Below, one piece after another: positions 1 to 11,754 of a DNA stretch of 64,000 nucleotides (within the stretch, counting starts at the first letter, position 1; every line of letters begins with the position of its first letter). Source of the DNA: Carallia brachiata (lineage: Eukaryota; Streptophyta; Magnoliopsida; Malpighiales; Rhizophoraceae); assembly GCA_021464245.1 (NCBI GenBank), contig JADCRB010000067.1, forward strand, positions 1,767,908 to 1,831,907, in the 5' to 3' direction. Both the position numbers and the translations under genes were made by a program. Under the pieces are notes generated by a model that saw only the letters and a program-made list of their open reading frames with translations, searched no databases and was not told the origin of the DNA.

Positions 1-654
1 GGAAAGGTGCAGACGGCGTGGAAGACTTGAAGGCTTTAAGAAATTAGGGTTGCAACATAATGAATGCTTCAATGACCATAATAGACTTATTTTTTTGCAT
101 ACATTACGCATGTGCCATTGTAAAAAAAAAAAAAAACCTCTTATCTCCTCTTTTTCTCTCTATTCTTTTTATTTATGGAATTTTCTCCCCAATTCTATTA
201 ACTTAACTTTTTCATTTAAAAATTCATTTCTCGTCTAATTGTATTAAATTTTAATTTTTAAGATTAAAACTATATCAGACAATAAATAAATAATTTATAA
301 TTGAAGTATATTCATTTGATATTATTCGATACTTTAGTGTTGAAAATATTATTAGAAGTGAAATTAGATTATATGTTAACGAAAGTAATAATGATGAATC
401 TCTACTATAATTGTATTCTTTTTAATTATGTATTGTATTACTTTTTTTCTCTGGTTATTTTTTTCAAGTATTTTTACTTTATACTTTAGACTAAAAGTTT
501 ATTTTTATAAAATAATTCTTAAATACCGTTTTAATTATTAGTTCAATTGGTTGAACTGATTCGACCTTAAATCACTAATTTTTTTAGTTCGATAGTTGAT
601 TTGGTTTTGACAACATTAATTTACGGTTGGTTAAATTCAAAAAAATAATATAAA
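1..654. other. AT-rich intergenic sequence
   Basis: No open reading frame looks coding. The stretch is AT-rich with long homopolymer runs. At about 530-640 it has a 'ttcaattggttgaactgattcgac' type segment resembling the ends of the insertion at about 42.9-43.6 kb, so a decayed repeat remnant is likely here. Confidence 0.5.
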
Positions 655-3055
655 AAAAGAACAAATAATTGGTAGATGCTGACGCTGTGTTGGTGCTCTA
701 CTTCCAAATCTTTTAACAAATGGATTTTGACTTTTGCGGCATTGAACAAAATTTAATAGAGCAACTACAGGAACACTTTTATTTCTTGGACAAAAAGTAA
801 CTAGTTTACAACAAATTTTACGATAAAAACCAACCGTACAATGAAGATTTTGTTATAGATTATGGTAACTAGTCATGTAAAAAAATAATAATGACATCTT
901 GAATGTTGAGGAAAAAAACACTAGGACCTTGTAGTACAATATAGCGAGCTTTTTATTAATTTTACTTGCATTGAGAATTGATTGGTGAAAAACCCGAATT
1001 AGAAATCCCCTAAATATAAACGGGTTTGATTAAAGGAAAAAAAAAATGCGTTGAGTCGATTGCATACATTTATAGGCGTGTCCATGAAATTTTGTTCGAT
1101 ACATTCTTAGTGGATACTGTAACAACTTTTATGAATATCTTAGGACAATATTCCAAAGAAAAACAAAAGCCAATTATTAGCCTGGAATTGCTTGTTAGTT
1201 GATATTAAAAGAAACTGCCTGGAAACCATCACGCCAAAGGATTGCACATGGCTTAGTGTAGAGAAGGGCCGATTCTTTTAGTAAAAGAAAACTGCCCGGA
1301 AAATGTACTCTTCCATTCCACAGAAAAATTCTCAATCAATTTCGTTCCATTTTCATTGTTGACTCTGACCATAATTAAGACCCCCATTCGACAGGAAGAA
1401 AGTCGCAATTTCTTTCTGAGTCCCGCTACAAGATGGAAGAGAGGGATGGCACACATATGGGTGGTGAGTTTCATCGAGTTTTTTTTTTTATTGTTGTTTT
1501 GCAAAAAATAAATATAAAAATAAAGTGTGAAACCCACCAGAGATGCTTCTGTCTCCTTTTTCTTCCCTTTTTTATTCGTCACTTCATATGATTTCTATTT
1601 AATATAACATCGTGAAGAAACAACAATTTTTCTTTTAACTTTTATATTAAAGGTCTTAGTATCTAATCGCGAAAAAAAAAGTATAGAATTTATGAAAATG
1701 AATAGAATTATCCTATTAGTTTACGATCTAATAAATCCTTTAATAGATAGAATAGAAGATATGATATTTTTTTTTAAGACGCAAAATGAAATAAATTGTA
1801 AATAGGACGGTTTAACAAATATTCTTGAGTGTATAGGCTTTCAATAAATTCAATTTCAACGAGATATCTAGAAGATTAGAAGCACATGTTCAAAAGGAAA
1901 AACAAAATATGAAAAAACATAAAAAAACAAAATGAAACACATGTAAATCACCCAATAAAGGGATTGAAGCAAATTCACCTACCAATATCTTGTCTGGAAG
2001 TTTTGGCGTTCGATTTACGTTAGTTTAGCAAACCATGCACGCCCTGCAACAATACAGGCCGCAGGAGTTATCCGCGTAAGAATAGTATCTTCGTTCCCAT
2101 CAATTATTGAATCCTATTATCACTTCTTAAAACATAAAATCAAAATATACCATATTTGTGGGGCTTTGGCTATCATCTAGGGAAGACGGTTCAATTAAGC
2201 ATCTGGCAGGCTCCTTCTTCTGCTTATTATTATTATTTATTTAAAAAAAAAAAAGAATAAATGTTAGTGTTTCGGTAGTTTGTGTACTGAATTTTGTACT
2301 GAGTAAAACTATAACTGTTATTTTTGAAACCAAAACTAATATTTTTGAAATAGTTGTTATTTTTTCATTTCAAAAGTATCAGTCATAATTTTAAAAATAA
2401 CAGTCGCAGTTTTATCTTGGACAAAATATCGATACAAAACTCTCGAGATATGTAATTAAACTAAAAAAAAATCTTCAATTTAGCATTGGATTGCGTGAAA
2501 CTGAAATCAGTGGGTTTTGATGCTATTTCATACGGACCCTTTAGAAGAAGAGTCTGCGTGTTAATTCAAAAAAGGCCCAAGTGTAAAATCCGTTTCCATG
2601 GAAAACCATTTAATTCTCCAGCTCTAGTTCATGGGCATGAAAATGGGGTTGTGGAACAAAATGCTATACGGGAATTAAAGGGCTTATAATTGGAAGAAAT
2701 CTAAACTAGGTATTGTTGGTTTGAAATTAAATCTCAACTCAAAATATAATTTTAAATTATCTTACTTTCTTTTATAAGTTACATGCTTCTTTTTTTTTTT
2801 TTTTTGTTTTTGTTCCTGTGATTTTTAATCCACATATTCACACTTCAAATCCCAACTTCTGAAAAAAGAAAAAAGAAACTAAAGAAAAATGGACTATACT
2901 TGCAGAGATAATTGTAAGATTGCTGCCTCTCAAAATACCGAATACTTTAAACGAATCTAATGAGCTATACACTACAACAAAGTTTTCAAGACATCAAAGA
3001 GTCCAAGAGCGCGATTCAAATTAGAATATTTCGATTTGATAACAATATACGCTGA
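655..3055. repeat. Segmental duplication block A, copy 1
   Basis: Non-coding block that recurs at about 18705-20757 (continued at 33878-34220) and 42068-45560, in the same order and orientation. Shared landmarks are a 'gttggtgctct...gcggcattgaac' start, a 'gcctggaaaccatc' segment, the 'gaaacccaccagagatgcttctgtctcc' segment, 'ggcgttcgatttacgttagtttagc', and a final 'gagcattggattgcgtgaaac' portion. In the other two copies it lies just upstream of an ankyrin gene on the minus strand. For this copy the matching gene would lie left of the window. The small ORFs inside it, such as 2486-2689, are not kept open between copies, so I treat the block as upstream or regulatory DNA, not genes. Confidence 0.8.
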
Positions 3056-4513
3056 GGTTGGGTTATTCGGGTTTCAAATTATTTAGATTTTAAGTTATTC
3101 GAGTCTTAAGTTATTCCAATTTCAGATTATTCGAGTATCGGGTTATTCGAATTTCGAGTTCATCGGATTTCGAGTCCATAGGGTTTTGGGTTCATCAGGT
3201 TTTGGGTATTTGGGTTCTCGGATATTTTAAGTTTCAGATTACTTCGAGTTTAAGTTTGATTCGAGCAGATCTCAAATTAATTCATTCTATAATTTTTAAC
3301 TTTTTATCAGATTCAAAAAATAAGTTTACATATTTTACCATAATACTTAAAATAATTAATTAAAATATGAATAATTGAAATTTTAATTATTTAAAAATAT
3401 CAAATAATATAATCTACCCAATAATATTTATAATTAATATAATATATATTTAATTACTAAGAAACACATCATAATTAGGTGAATGTTGTAATATTTGACT
3501 TGTATTAAATGTTATAAGTATCAGGTTATAGTAACTAAGACAATAAGTCTATTGAATTATATTGACAAAATATTAATTAAAAAAATGATAAAATATATAT
3601 ATATATATATATATCTGCGTGTGTGTGTATAAACATATTTTTATTATACTGAAATAAAGGTGTGTTTTCTATTTTTTTTTATTTTTTCATTTTTAGAATT
3701 AGGTTACTTTTGGTAATCACAATTCATAAAATTAATAAATTAAAGATTTTTCTATTAATTACTACAATGATTAGATTATTATAGTCATAAAAAACATATA
3801 CAATTATTTTCAAATATTGCATTATTTAAAAATTTTATGAGAATTGAGTAAATTTTGATTTATGTATAGTTCATTCACTTTGTTATTTAAAAATATTTAT
3901 ATAAAAAAAATGCATTTCATATTAATTATATGACAATTATCTTCTTTCATTTTTTTTAAAGGTTTCTCAATAATGAAAAATTATTTTTATTTTAATTAAT
4001 TTTTGACAATTTAACAACATTCATTAAAATTAAAACTTTTTTATATTTTTCTTTATCTTTATTCTCTTTTATTCTATTTAGTATAGAGTTATCTTGGAAG
4101 TTGACTATAAAAAGAAGATATAAACTATATTAAATTTAATCAATTAGAAAAATTAAAACTGAATAATTGATAATTGATATATTTAAACAAATAAGTCGTA
4201 TAATTATATAATAGTCCAAATATTTATAGAATAATTAAAAAAATAATTTTTATTTTCAATAAAAGTAAATCAAATAATAAATTAATTAAAATTTTTGATC
4301 GGAAAGTTAAGATTTGTTCGGATTATTGCGGGTTTCGACTTTTATGGGTTCGAGTTATTCAAGTTTTGGATTATTCAGGTTTAAGGTTTTTCGAATTTTG
4401 GTCTTTCGAATTTTGGGTTATTCAAATTGCAGATAATTCAAGTTTCGAGTCACTCGAGTTTTGGACGGATTGAATAGGATAATTCACATCGGATCAGCTT
4501 TTGCCACCTCTAA
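3052..4513. mobile_element. AT-rich insertion with repeated 'ttattcgggtt' motifs, candidate hAT-type MITE
   Basis: Compared with block A copy 3 (at about 45560), the sequence leaves the shared block after 'gctgagg' and an AT-rich stretch follows. Both ends carry many degenerate copies of 'gggttattcgggtttcgagtt' (3056-3260 and 4300-4480). It stops at 'ttgccacctcta'. Such gggtt-rich flanks ending in a 'TAGAGGTGGCAA' type terminus are known for plant hAT-like non-autonomous elements. I do not see a clean matching left terminus or a clear 8-bp target duplication, so the class is tentative. A (TA)n/(GT)n tract lies at 3593-3628. Confidence 0.45.
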
Positions 4514-5194
4514 TTAGAGATTGGATTACAACCACCAATTAGCCCCCCGATAGCCCGCCGTTTGGGACTGATAGGTTCAATTTGTATAGATATTACATGT
4601 AATTCAGTATTTAATTTGATATTGATTTATGCAAATATTATATTTGTCAGTGTATTTTACTTCTATTTGTTATTTTATATAATAAAGGTCAAATGGATGT
4701 AAATATAAGTAATTAGGGTGGATTTGATACTATTCGAATAGATTTTTCAGCTTTGCGTACTGTTCGGTATATCGACCATAACTTTCTCTACACATGTCAG
4801 AATTGGATGATTATTAAGCCAAATAGAAGTTAAAAAATAAAGTTACAACTTTGCTGTTTTTACCAAATTCAAATTCTGTCCGAAAAAGGTCAAAATTTGG
4901 GTCCGAAAGTACAGGGTCAAAACTGTTTAGAAATTTTAAAAATCTTTTTTTGACTCAAATTTAAATACTTTAGGGCTTACACTGTTATTATTTGAGAGGA
5001 TTATATATACTGAAGTTACAAAATTTTGAAGGGACTTTTGGAGGCTATTCTTGTAGACACAAGACAGAGAAAAAGCTTAGAGAGCGAAAAGGAGAAGAGT
5101 ATAAGGAACGAACGCGAAGACGTCGAAAACGAGTTTTTCAATTCCTTTTCTTTTCTTCTTTCTCTTTTGAACTCAATGATGTTTGGTAGTTGTT
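4514..5194. other. Spacer between insertion and truncated retrotransposon
   Basis: No gene is seen. The segment 'ttggattacaacc...gtttgggact' at 4522-4570 matches 46007-46050 in the third duplicated unit, so the unit backbone resumes here before the retrotransposon junction. The ORF at 4992-5189 is low-complexity and not credible. Confidence 0.5.
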
Positions 5195-5203
5195 TATAGG
5201 CCC

Positions 5204-5494
5204 TTATTGATGTCCGCCACAAACACCAGAATGTGCTTTAGCGAGAGCTTGTTTTGCCTCTTCATTGCCTAGGCAGCGAAGTAAAATTTCATCAAAAGAC
5301 CTTTGATACAGAGCATCCTTGAGATATATGAAGCGAGGAGCTCGTCGTTGAATTTCTGCCCTATGACGACGATCTTCAGGCTGCTTCCCGCACTGTTGGT
5401 AGTCAATGATTGGTTGGCACCAATCTTCGTCCTCCTCGAGACGTACAGATATAGCGTTGGCTACTGTAGTTTCTTCATCATCCTTCTGTGGCAC
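5204..5494 (-). pseudogene. Integrase N-terminal fragment (truncated element)
   Basis: The frame encodes a linker (PQKDDEETTVANA) and the start of the integrase region ending in SGVCGGHQ, just before the HHCC zinc-binding motif would be completed. It matches the corresponding part of the full-length element at about 27858-28140. The reading frame runs into non-homologous sequence at about 5195, which marks the truncation point. No catalytic core (DDE) is present in this copy. Confidence 0.8.
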
Positions 5495-5497
5495 TAT

Positions 5498-6052
5498 TCA
5501 TTTCTGGCATACGGCAACAACCGTAGCCTGGATTTTTGACTTTGCAAGAGAAGTGGCCAGATTAGCCAACGCGTCTACCTGAGTGTTTTCTCGTCGATAC
5601 ACATGTTCCAAGGTGATGCTTTCAAATTCATTCATTAGTTGTCGAGCACGTTGATAGTAATGCGTAAGATCCTCTTTCTTTACATCGTATAACCTTGTAA
5701 ATTGGTTGATGACGAGCTGGGAATCTCCATAAACTTCTGTAGTTGGAATCTTCATATCGACAGCCATTTGAAGATCAATGATCAAAGCCTGGTATTCAGC
5801 AACATTATTTGAACATAACTCACCGAGAATAGCATATGGTAGTATTTGTCGTTGAGGAGTGACAAATACTATGCCGACACCAACACCATCACGTCTTACT
5901 GTACCATCAAAGAACATCGTCCATGGTGGCAACGTCTCAATGTAAAAGACATCTTCATCTGGAAGATCATCTGTGAACTCGCAATCCGATGGGACAGGGT
6001 GATCTGCTAGGAAATCTGCTAGGCTTTGTCCCTTTACTACTTTTTGAGGCAC
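5498..6052 (-). pseudogene. Second (archaeal-type) RNase H domain, decayed
   Basis: The frame contains PWTMFFDGTVRRDGVGVGIVF, NNVAEYQALI and VYGDSQLVINQ, the order expected of an RNase H fold with acidic residues D, E and D. It follows a first gypsy-type RNase H (6086-6331), so the element has the dual RNase H arrangement known for Tat-lineage retrotransposons. Downstream, LEHVYRRENTQVDALANLA is the usual end of this domain. It keeps about 27 bases (after QLMNEF) that both duplicated copies in the 12.1-kb element have lost. Confidence 0.85.
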
Positions 6053-6085
6053 GTAGACAATGTCGTAACTCTGTAGGATTACTGC

Positions 6086-6652
6086 TCACTTAGCAAGTCG
6101 TCCTAACAAGATTGGTCTAGATAAGATATATTTGATAGAATCATCTCTGGTAATGAGACGTACCCTGTGAGCTTGCATGTAGTGCCTCAACTTATCAATG
6201 GCGAAGAATAGTGCTAGACATATCTTTTCAATATGCGAGTAATTCAGCTCTGAACCATTCAGTGTTCTGCTCAAGTAATACAAAGTAACTTCTTTTCCCT
6301 GCTCATTTTCCTGTGCAAGTAGGGCTCCCAAAGACCTTTCCTACGCTGCAATATAGAGAATCAATCACTTTCTTTGAATTAGAGCACTCAGGACTAGTGG
6401 ATTGGAAAGATACTTCTTTATACTCTCGAAGGCTTTACTGCAAGTTTCGTCTCACTCGAAGTTAACACCCTTCTTTATCAGCCGATGGAAAGGTTGACAC
6501 CTCCCAGCTAAGTTGGAGATGAAACGGCGAGTGTAGGCCAGTTTTCCTTGTAAACTTCGCAGTTCGTGCAGGTTTTTAGGTTCATGCATCTTTTGAATTA
6601 CCTCAACCTTTGACTGATCAACTTTGATTCCACGATGGTACACCACGAACCT
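6086..6652 (-). pseudogene. RT C-terminus and first RNase H (gypsy type), broken
   Basis: Two frames cover the end of the RT connection (KVEVIQKMHEPKNLHELRSLQGKLAYTRR) and the RNase H (GALLAQENEQGKEVTLYYLSRTLNGSELNYS). The stretch between 6332 and 6451 is interrupted. This is a decayed pol segment of the minus-strand element. Confidence 0.8.
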
Positions 6653-6682
6653 AAGAAACTTGCCTAATGTGACACCGAATGC

Positions 6683-7924
6683 TCACTTGAGAGGGTTCAT
6701 TTTAAGCTGATGTCTACGAAATCTTTCGAACACTGTCTTGAGATCCTCGAGATGGTCGTTACGCTCCTTAGTCTTTACTACTAAGTCATCAACATAACAT
6801 TCTACAATCTTGTGCAGCATGTCGTCAAAATTTTTTTTGCATAGCACGTAGATAAGTAGCGCCAGCATTTTTTAATCAAAACGGCATAACTTTGTAGTAG
6901 TATATGCCTTTTGGAGTGCGGAATGCTGTCAACTCCTCATTTTCTCGTATCATTCTGATTTGGTTATAGCCTAATGAACCATCTATGAAAGACAATGCTT
7001 CGTGACCCGTTGTTACATCGACTGTGATCTCCGCTATGGGCAATGGAAAGTCATCTTTCGGACAGGCCCTGTTAAAATCTCGAAAATCAACACATACCCT
7101 TAACTGTCCATTCTTCTTTCTTACCGGGACTATGTTGGCAATCCACGTTGGGTAGGTGACCTCTCGGATAAAACCGGCATTGATCAGTTTGTTAACCTCA
7201 TCCTCGATTTGTGGAATGAGCTCCGGGCGGAACCGTCGTTGTGGCTGCTTGACAGAACGAACACCCTTCTTTACTGTTAGACGATGCACCGCAATCTTCG
7301 GGTCAAGTCCAGGCATTTCTTTGTAACTCAATGCAAACGCGTCCTTGTATTGATTTAATACCTAAACATATTCTTGCTCTTCTTCTGCAGTAAATAAAGC
7401 ACTTACAAATGTAGGTCAAGGATCTTCCGGAGAGCCAAATTGACCTCATTGAGTTCATCGACAGTTGTTTGGCCACCATCTTCAAGTTCCGGAGGAGCCT
7501 CTTTTACTTCGCTGTCTGATGAGTCAGACTCAGCCTCCTCGCTAATTGTAACATGAAATGTAGAGCCCCTAACTTCATCTTCTTTGTTTGACTGGATAAG
7601 TCTGTCTTGTTTGGTGGTGGTGGTGATGGCACGTGCATCAGCTGTTCGGATTCGGCTCTTTAGGGTGATTCGCACAGGTGACTTCTCCTGATAGCCTAAA
7701 CTAGGTCGGGACTGTGATGAGTGAGAAGTGGTGCCATGTGTGGACGACAGCGTACCCATTGTGCTCGGGTTTGAAAAGTCATAGCCCGTCTTGGCCAAAA
7801 GTTTGTATGCATTAGGATCAAATCCTTCGTGTGTTCTTCTTTCTGGAAGTGCGCCGTCTTTGATTGCCCCTGTGTGTGATCTGACAAAGCCTTTTAATGG
7901 ATTTGGAAGACAAAATCGGCTCAA
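6683..7924 (-). pseudogene. Reverse transcriptase and upstream pol linker, broken
   Basis: RT motifs are split over several frames: VRKKNGQLRVCVDFRDFNR and IYYYKVMPF (6876-7331), then the catalytic CYVDDLVVKTKERN (6683-6868). An acidic linker (SDSSDSEVKEAPPELEDGGQ, 7403-7924) precedes RT. Stops and frame changes at about 6870 and 7390-7480 rule out a functional enzyme. Confidence 0.85.
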
Positions 7925-8390
7925 TCTTTGGTATCGGTAGAGTATAAGTCTCCTTCAAGTCGTGCAGTTCTTTTATCTTGGGTTGGCTGTGTCCTTACTC
8001 CTGTTTATGATCAATACAATAAGAGAAAGGGAGTTGACCTTCTAAGCGTCGTGACTTCGGCACATAGCGTAGGACTAGAGTCGAGTTTGAAGATGCAACA
8101 TATTTCGGATGAAGTTCAGCAAGCTGTGACAGCTTTTCATTTTTCGGAGCCTAAGGTTGAGCATTGGCAGGTTCTTCGATAGCTTTTCCCTTTTTGTGGA
8201 TGCCCCTAGTCCAAGTAACTTTTGATGGAATGATCTTCGGATTGTCTGTGTCGGTGTAGAAGACTGCATCCGCTAAATGTGATTCAGCATCATCAAACGG
8301 CTTTAAGTCAGCATTGACCTTTTGAACGCCACCATTGTAGTACTTGAAGCACTGATGCAGGCTTAATAGGACAACTTCATTTTCATCAAT

Positions 8391-9185
8391 CTACGGTCGT
8401 CCTAACAACATCTTATACGTGGTACGTGCATCGATCACATGATATAGAGTGCTAGAAGTGAGATTACCGATAGTTAGCTCTAAGCGAATCATCCTAATTA
8501 CTTTATGCCCTCCTTCATTAAAACCATGAATCATCAAACGACTGTCTGATAACTTATCAATGCCAATGCCGAGCTCCTTTATGGTAGATTTTGGGATAAT
8601 ATTGACTACCGAGCCATCATCGATCAGAATACGTCGGACTTTCTGTTCTCTCAAATAGTCTGATACATACAGCGGCAGATTGTGGGGTTTGGACCCCAAC
8701 AAGAGATCCTCATTTATAGCTGAGTAACATCTGACGTGATTTTGGGTCGTCTGATGCTCCGTCGAGCTGGAATTACTCGATGGAAGAGATCCAGCTAAGG
8801 TATGGAGAGTGTTGCTGACTTGGTTCTGTCATACTTCTGTTGATTGCAAAGTTGCAAACAGCTGAGGGTTAACGAGAAGAGTTTGAAGAGCTTCGTATAC
8901 CTTCTCCATTGTCGACCTTTTGTCATCGAGCTGTTCCTCCTTACGGTGTGTCACCTCTTCTGATGGATTTGAAGTGATGGTGGTCTGGTTTACCGAGATT
9001 ACACCTTCTTGGTCCAAAATGATTTTATTTTGACTCTTGAGCTTCATGATTAGTTCTTTCAGGACAAAATATTTCTCAGTTGGATGACTTACTATGTGGT
9101 GATATTTGCAGAATATTGGATCGCTGACTCGATCCTTTTCATTGGGCCACTTGCACTCTGGGAGTTCGATCAGTTTTGCCTCCAA
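8391..9185 (-). pseudogene. Protease and gag zinc-knuckle remnants
   Basis: The frame at 8391-8702 carries an aspartic protease core (RRILIDDGSVVNIIPKSTIK) ending in LLGRP. The frame at 8829-9185 carries the CKYHHIVSHPTEKYFVLK segment, a CCHC-like knuckle whose final cysteine is here tyrosine; the 12.1-kb element keeps cysteine. The two frames are separated by stops. Confidence 0.75.
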
Positions 9186-9413
9186 GAGTTGTTCAAGAAT
9201 GTCGGGGACGTCTGAGACGGGGAATAGATAGTACTTCTACTCCAACTCTCACAATGTCACCTTCCGTCTTTCTAGTTGTTTTAGTTGAGTTATTTGGGTC
9301 GGAGGATTTACCTTAACTTTGGCTCCCACTTTTACTGGTGCGGCTTCAACAGTCATCACTTCGTTTCCTTTTCCTGAACTGTTGGGTTTCTTAATCTTCC
9401 TTCTGCCTCCTTA

Positions 9414-10290
9414 CTAATCAAACTGGATGGGAATCGTGCCCCCGGAAGTTTGGATGCTTATTTCCATATCATGTGCGCGACTCGCCAGTTCTTCGAAGGT
9501 TCGGGGTTTGATGCCTTGCAGAATGTATAATAACTCCCAATGCATTCCCTGGATGCACATCTCTACGGCAGAAGTCTCCGTCAGGTGATCTTTGCAATCC
9601 AAACTATGAGAACGCCATCTATTGATGTATTTGACAACGGGCTCTCCTTTCCTTCGTTTGGTACTGGTAAGCTCCATTATACTTATCATCCTTCGAGTGC
9701 TAAAAAATTTGTTGAGGAACTCTCGTTGTAGCTGTTCCCAACTGTCGATCGATTCTAGTTCAAGATTTATGAAACAGGTGAAAGCGGTCTCCCTGAGTGA
9801 ACGAACAAACTGCTTCACCAAAAGATCTCTGTAAGTCCCTGCGTTGTTGCAGGTTTCAACGAAGTGGACGATGTGCTGTTTGGGATCGCCTCGTCCGTCG
9901 AATTGTTGAAATTTGGGTGGCTGGTAGCCCAAAGGCATGTTAAGACTTTCGATCCGTCTGGTGTACGGTTTGACGTACATCTGTGATCCTTAGAAGAATG
10001 TAACTTGTTGCAGGCGGATCGTATTAGTTATCATTTCCTGCAATTGTTGAACAGATAGCGAAGCTACAGAATTTGAGGGTGGCAACTGTGTAGAACTATC
10101 TAGAGTGAAACCGGGTGGATATGGTTACTCCTCGCGGATATCAGGATCAACTTGGATCGAGACTTTTCCTTTGAGAGCGGCGATCTGTTGATCTTTTTCT
10201 TCTACGACTCTAATCAACTATAAAATCTTGTTCTCCAATTCTGAAATCCTTTCTACAGTGCTGGTTGTGTTGGTCATCATGACGGCAACA
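9414..10290 (-). pseudogene. gag remnant (truncated element)
   Basis: The frame at 9414-9980 encodes MYVKPYTRRIESLNMPLGYQ, PKFQQFDGRGDPKQHI and SIDSWEQLQREFLNKFFSTR, the retrotransposon gag (capsid) domain, near-identical in order to 22554-23460 of the other element. It is closed by adjacent TAG and TAA codons at about 9409-9416. The N-terminal part continues to about 10290 with several breaks. Confidence 0.85.
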
Positions 10291-10897
10291 GATGAGACTC
10301 CGCGAAACACTGGGGGAGAGAGCTCTTTTAATTCCTCTGTGTGGATCTCTACAGAATGAGCTGGACTCTGTTGAGCGGGCTTCGTCGTGTTGTCCCCAAT
10401 TTCGATCGGGCTGGGTGATCGACTCTTCCATGCGTGGATCTCTTTTAATTACTCTGTGTGGATCTCTACAGAGGAGAGATCATGTTGTTGAGCTGTGGAC
10501 TATCCGTTTTGATATTTTGTCAGATTTGGATGGTAAGAAATTGTGTCTGTCCGCGCGTTTCTTGACCTGCGTACCCAGGTAGAGTAGTTGATGCAGGCAG
10601 TGGAGCAATTAGCTTCTTTTTTGTAACAACGGTTGTACTCCCTTTTAGTGTCATTTGATGTGCTGGATACGTGTTAAAACATTTTTTTTACCTTTTTGTT
10701 TTTTTACTTTTTTTTGTCTTTTTCTCTCTTTTGTATTTTTCTCTTTTTCTTTTTCTTTTCTTTTCTTTTTTTCTCTTTTTTCTTTTTTTCTCGGCTCTTT
10801 TCTTTTTTTGTCTTTTTTCTTTTTTCTTTTTCGCTACTTCTTTTTGTTTTGTTTTTTCTTTTTTAAGGAACAAGAGATGGGAGGTGAAGAGATCCCA

Positions 10898-10915
10898 CCG
10901 AGCATGCCAAAAATT
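10898..10915 (-). promoter_or_regulatory. Primer-binding-site region
   Basis: Next to the LTR edge, the minus strand reads 'tttttggcatgctcggtggg', matching 'tttttggcacgctcggtggg' directly after the 5' LTR of the 12.1-kb element (22037-22056). Position and conservation between the copies support a tRNA primer-binding site. I do not assign the tRNA. Confidence 0.65.
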
Positions 10916-11707
10916 TGTGACGGATAAATTTCGAGTCTGTAACAGTTTGACTCGAAAATACAAAAATAAATTACAAATAAAAATTTAAAATAAAAGAAAA
11001 TTTATGTATGGTCGATCTTCGTGATTCCTCCGATTATTGTTCTTTTGTTACTCTTGTCAAGGGCTGCTTGAGTTTGATCTTGACAGCAGTAAATTCCACA
11101 GCTTTATCTTGAACTGGATAGACTGAAACTAGATCTGATATAGACGTTTAGACTACGGTTCAGAATCACAGAGACCTGATCTGAACCGATCTGACTTAAT
11201 TTCACCGAGGGTCGAAGGGACTTATTCTCAGATGAGTTGTCTGGACTTGCTGAGGGTTATATGAGACTTGATCTCACCCGGATTTGTAATACTTTGATAT
11301 TTTTAGATTTATATTTTCATAAATTCAGATTTAGAGCGATCGGAAAATATAAACTTAAAAATAAAATTAGAAATAGAAATAACAAATTTTTTAGGATTTA
11401 TACCTGAAATATCTCTTGAAAAGGAGTTAGGAGAGTATACTGCAGAGTAAAATACGTAAAAAAATGAGAAATTTTTTAAAAGATTTTCAAATTTTTTTTC
11501 TCTAAATTCTCTGTATTTTTCTATTTACAGATTTACTAAATATGTTTTGAACTGAGAAAAAGGAGTCTATTTATAGAACTTTCTTTCTGTATGAAAATGT
11601 TGTGTAAAAGGAAAAAATTTAAATTAATTATGCAGCTGGTCTGCGTTGCCGATTTCAAGGTCGGCAACGCCAACCATTGACTTTTTTTTTTCTTTTTTTT
11701 GTTTATA
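10916..11707 (-). repeat. LTR of the truncated element
   Basis: About 790 bp, homologous to the 819/793-bp LTRs at 21217 and 32532. Read on the minus strand it keeps the GC-rich inverted repeat (11649-11682, now imperfect), a TATA box (about 11565-11575, 'ctatttatag' on plus) and a CA end changed to '...cgtcaca'. It is clearly more diverged than the other two LTRs are from each other. Confidence 0.8.
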
Positions 11708-11754
11708 ATTTTTAATTAAAATTTTTTGATTGTTTTTTTTTTCCTTACCAAATT

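Larger units (their letters stand above)
5195..11707 (-). mobile_element. Truncated Ty3/gypsy (Tat lineage) LTR retrotransposon, minus strand
   Basis: Read on the minus strand this has one LTR (11707 to 10916), a primer-binding-site region, a purine-rich leader, gag, protease, reverse transcriptase, RNase H, a second (archaeal-type) RNase H and the start of integrase. Homology to the 12.1-kb element at 21217-33324 stops at about 5195, inside the integrase zinc-binding region, so the rest of integrase, any 3' cargo and the 3' LTR are missing. Every domain is interrupted by stop codons and frameshifts. It is an older and more decayed relative of the full-length element. No target duplication can be assigned because one end is lost. 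Confidence 0.9.

Noticed and set aside
2486..2689. ORF of 67 codons in block A copy 1
   Set aside because: The same DNA is present at about 33960 and 44970, but the frame is interrupted there; no family resemblance.
10655..10988. Phe-rich and Lys-rich ORFs on both strands
   Set aside because: They are translations of the T-rich leader tract of the truncated retrotransposon.
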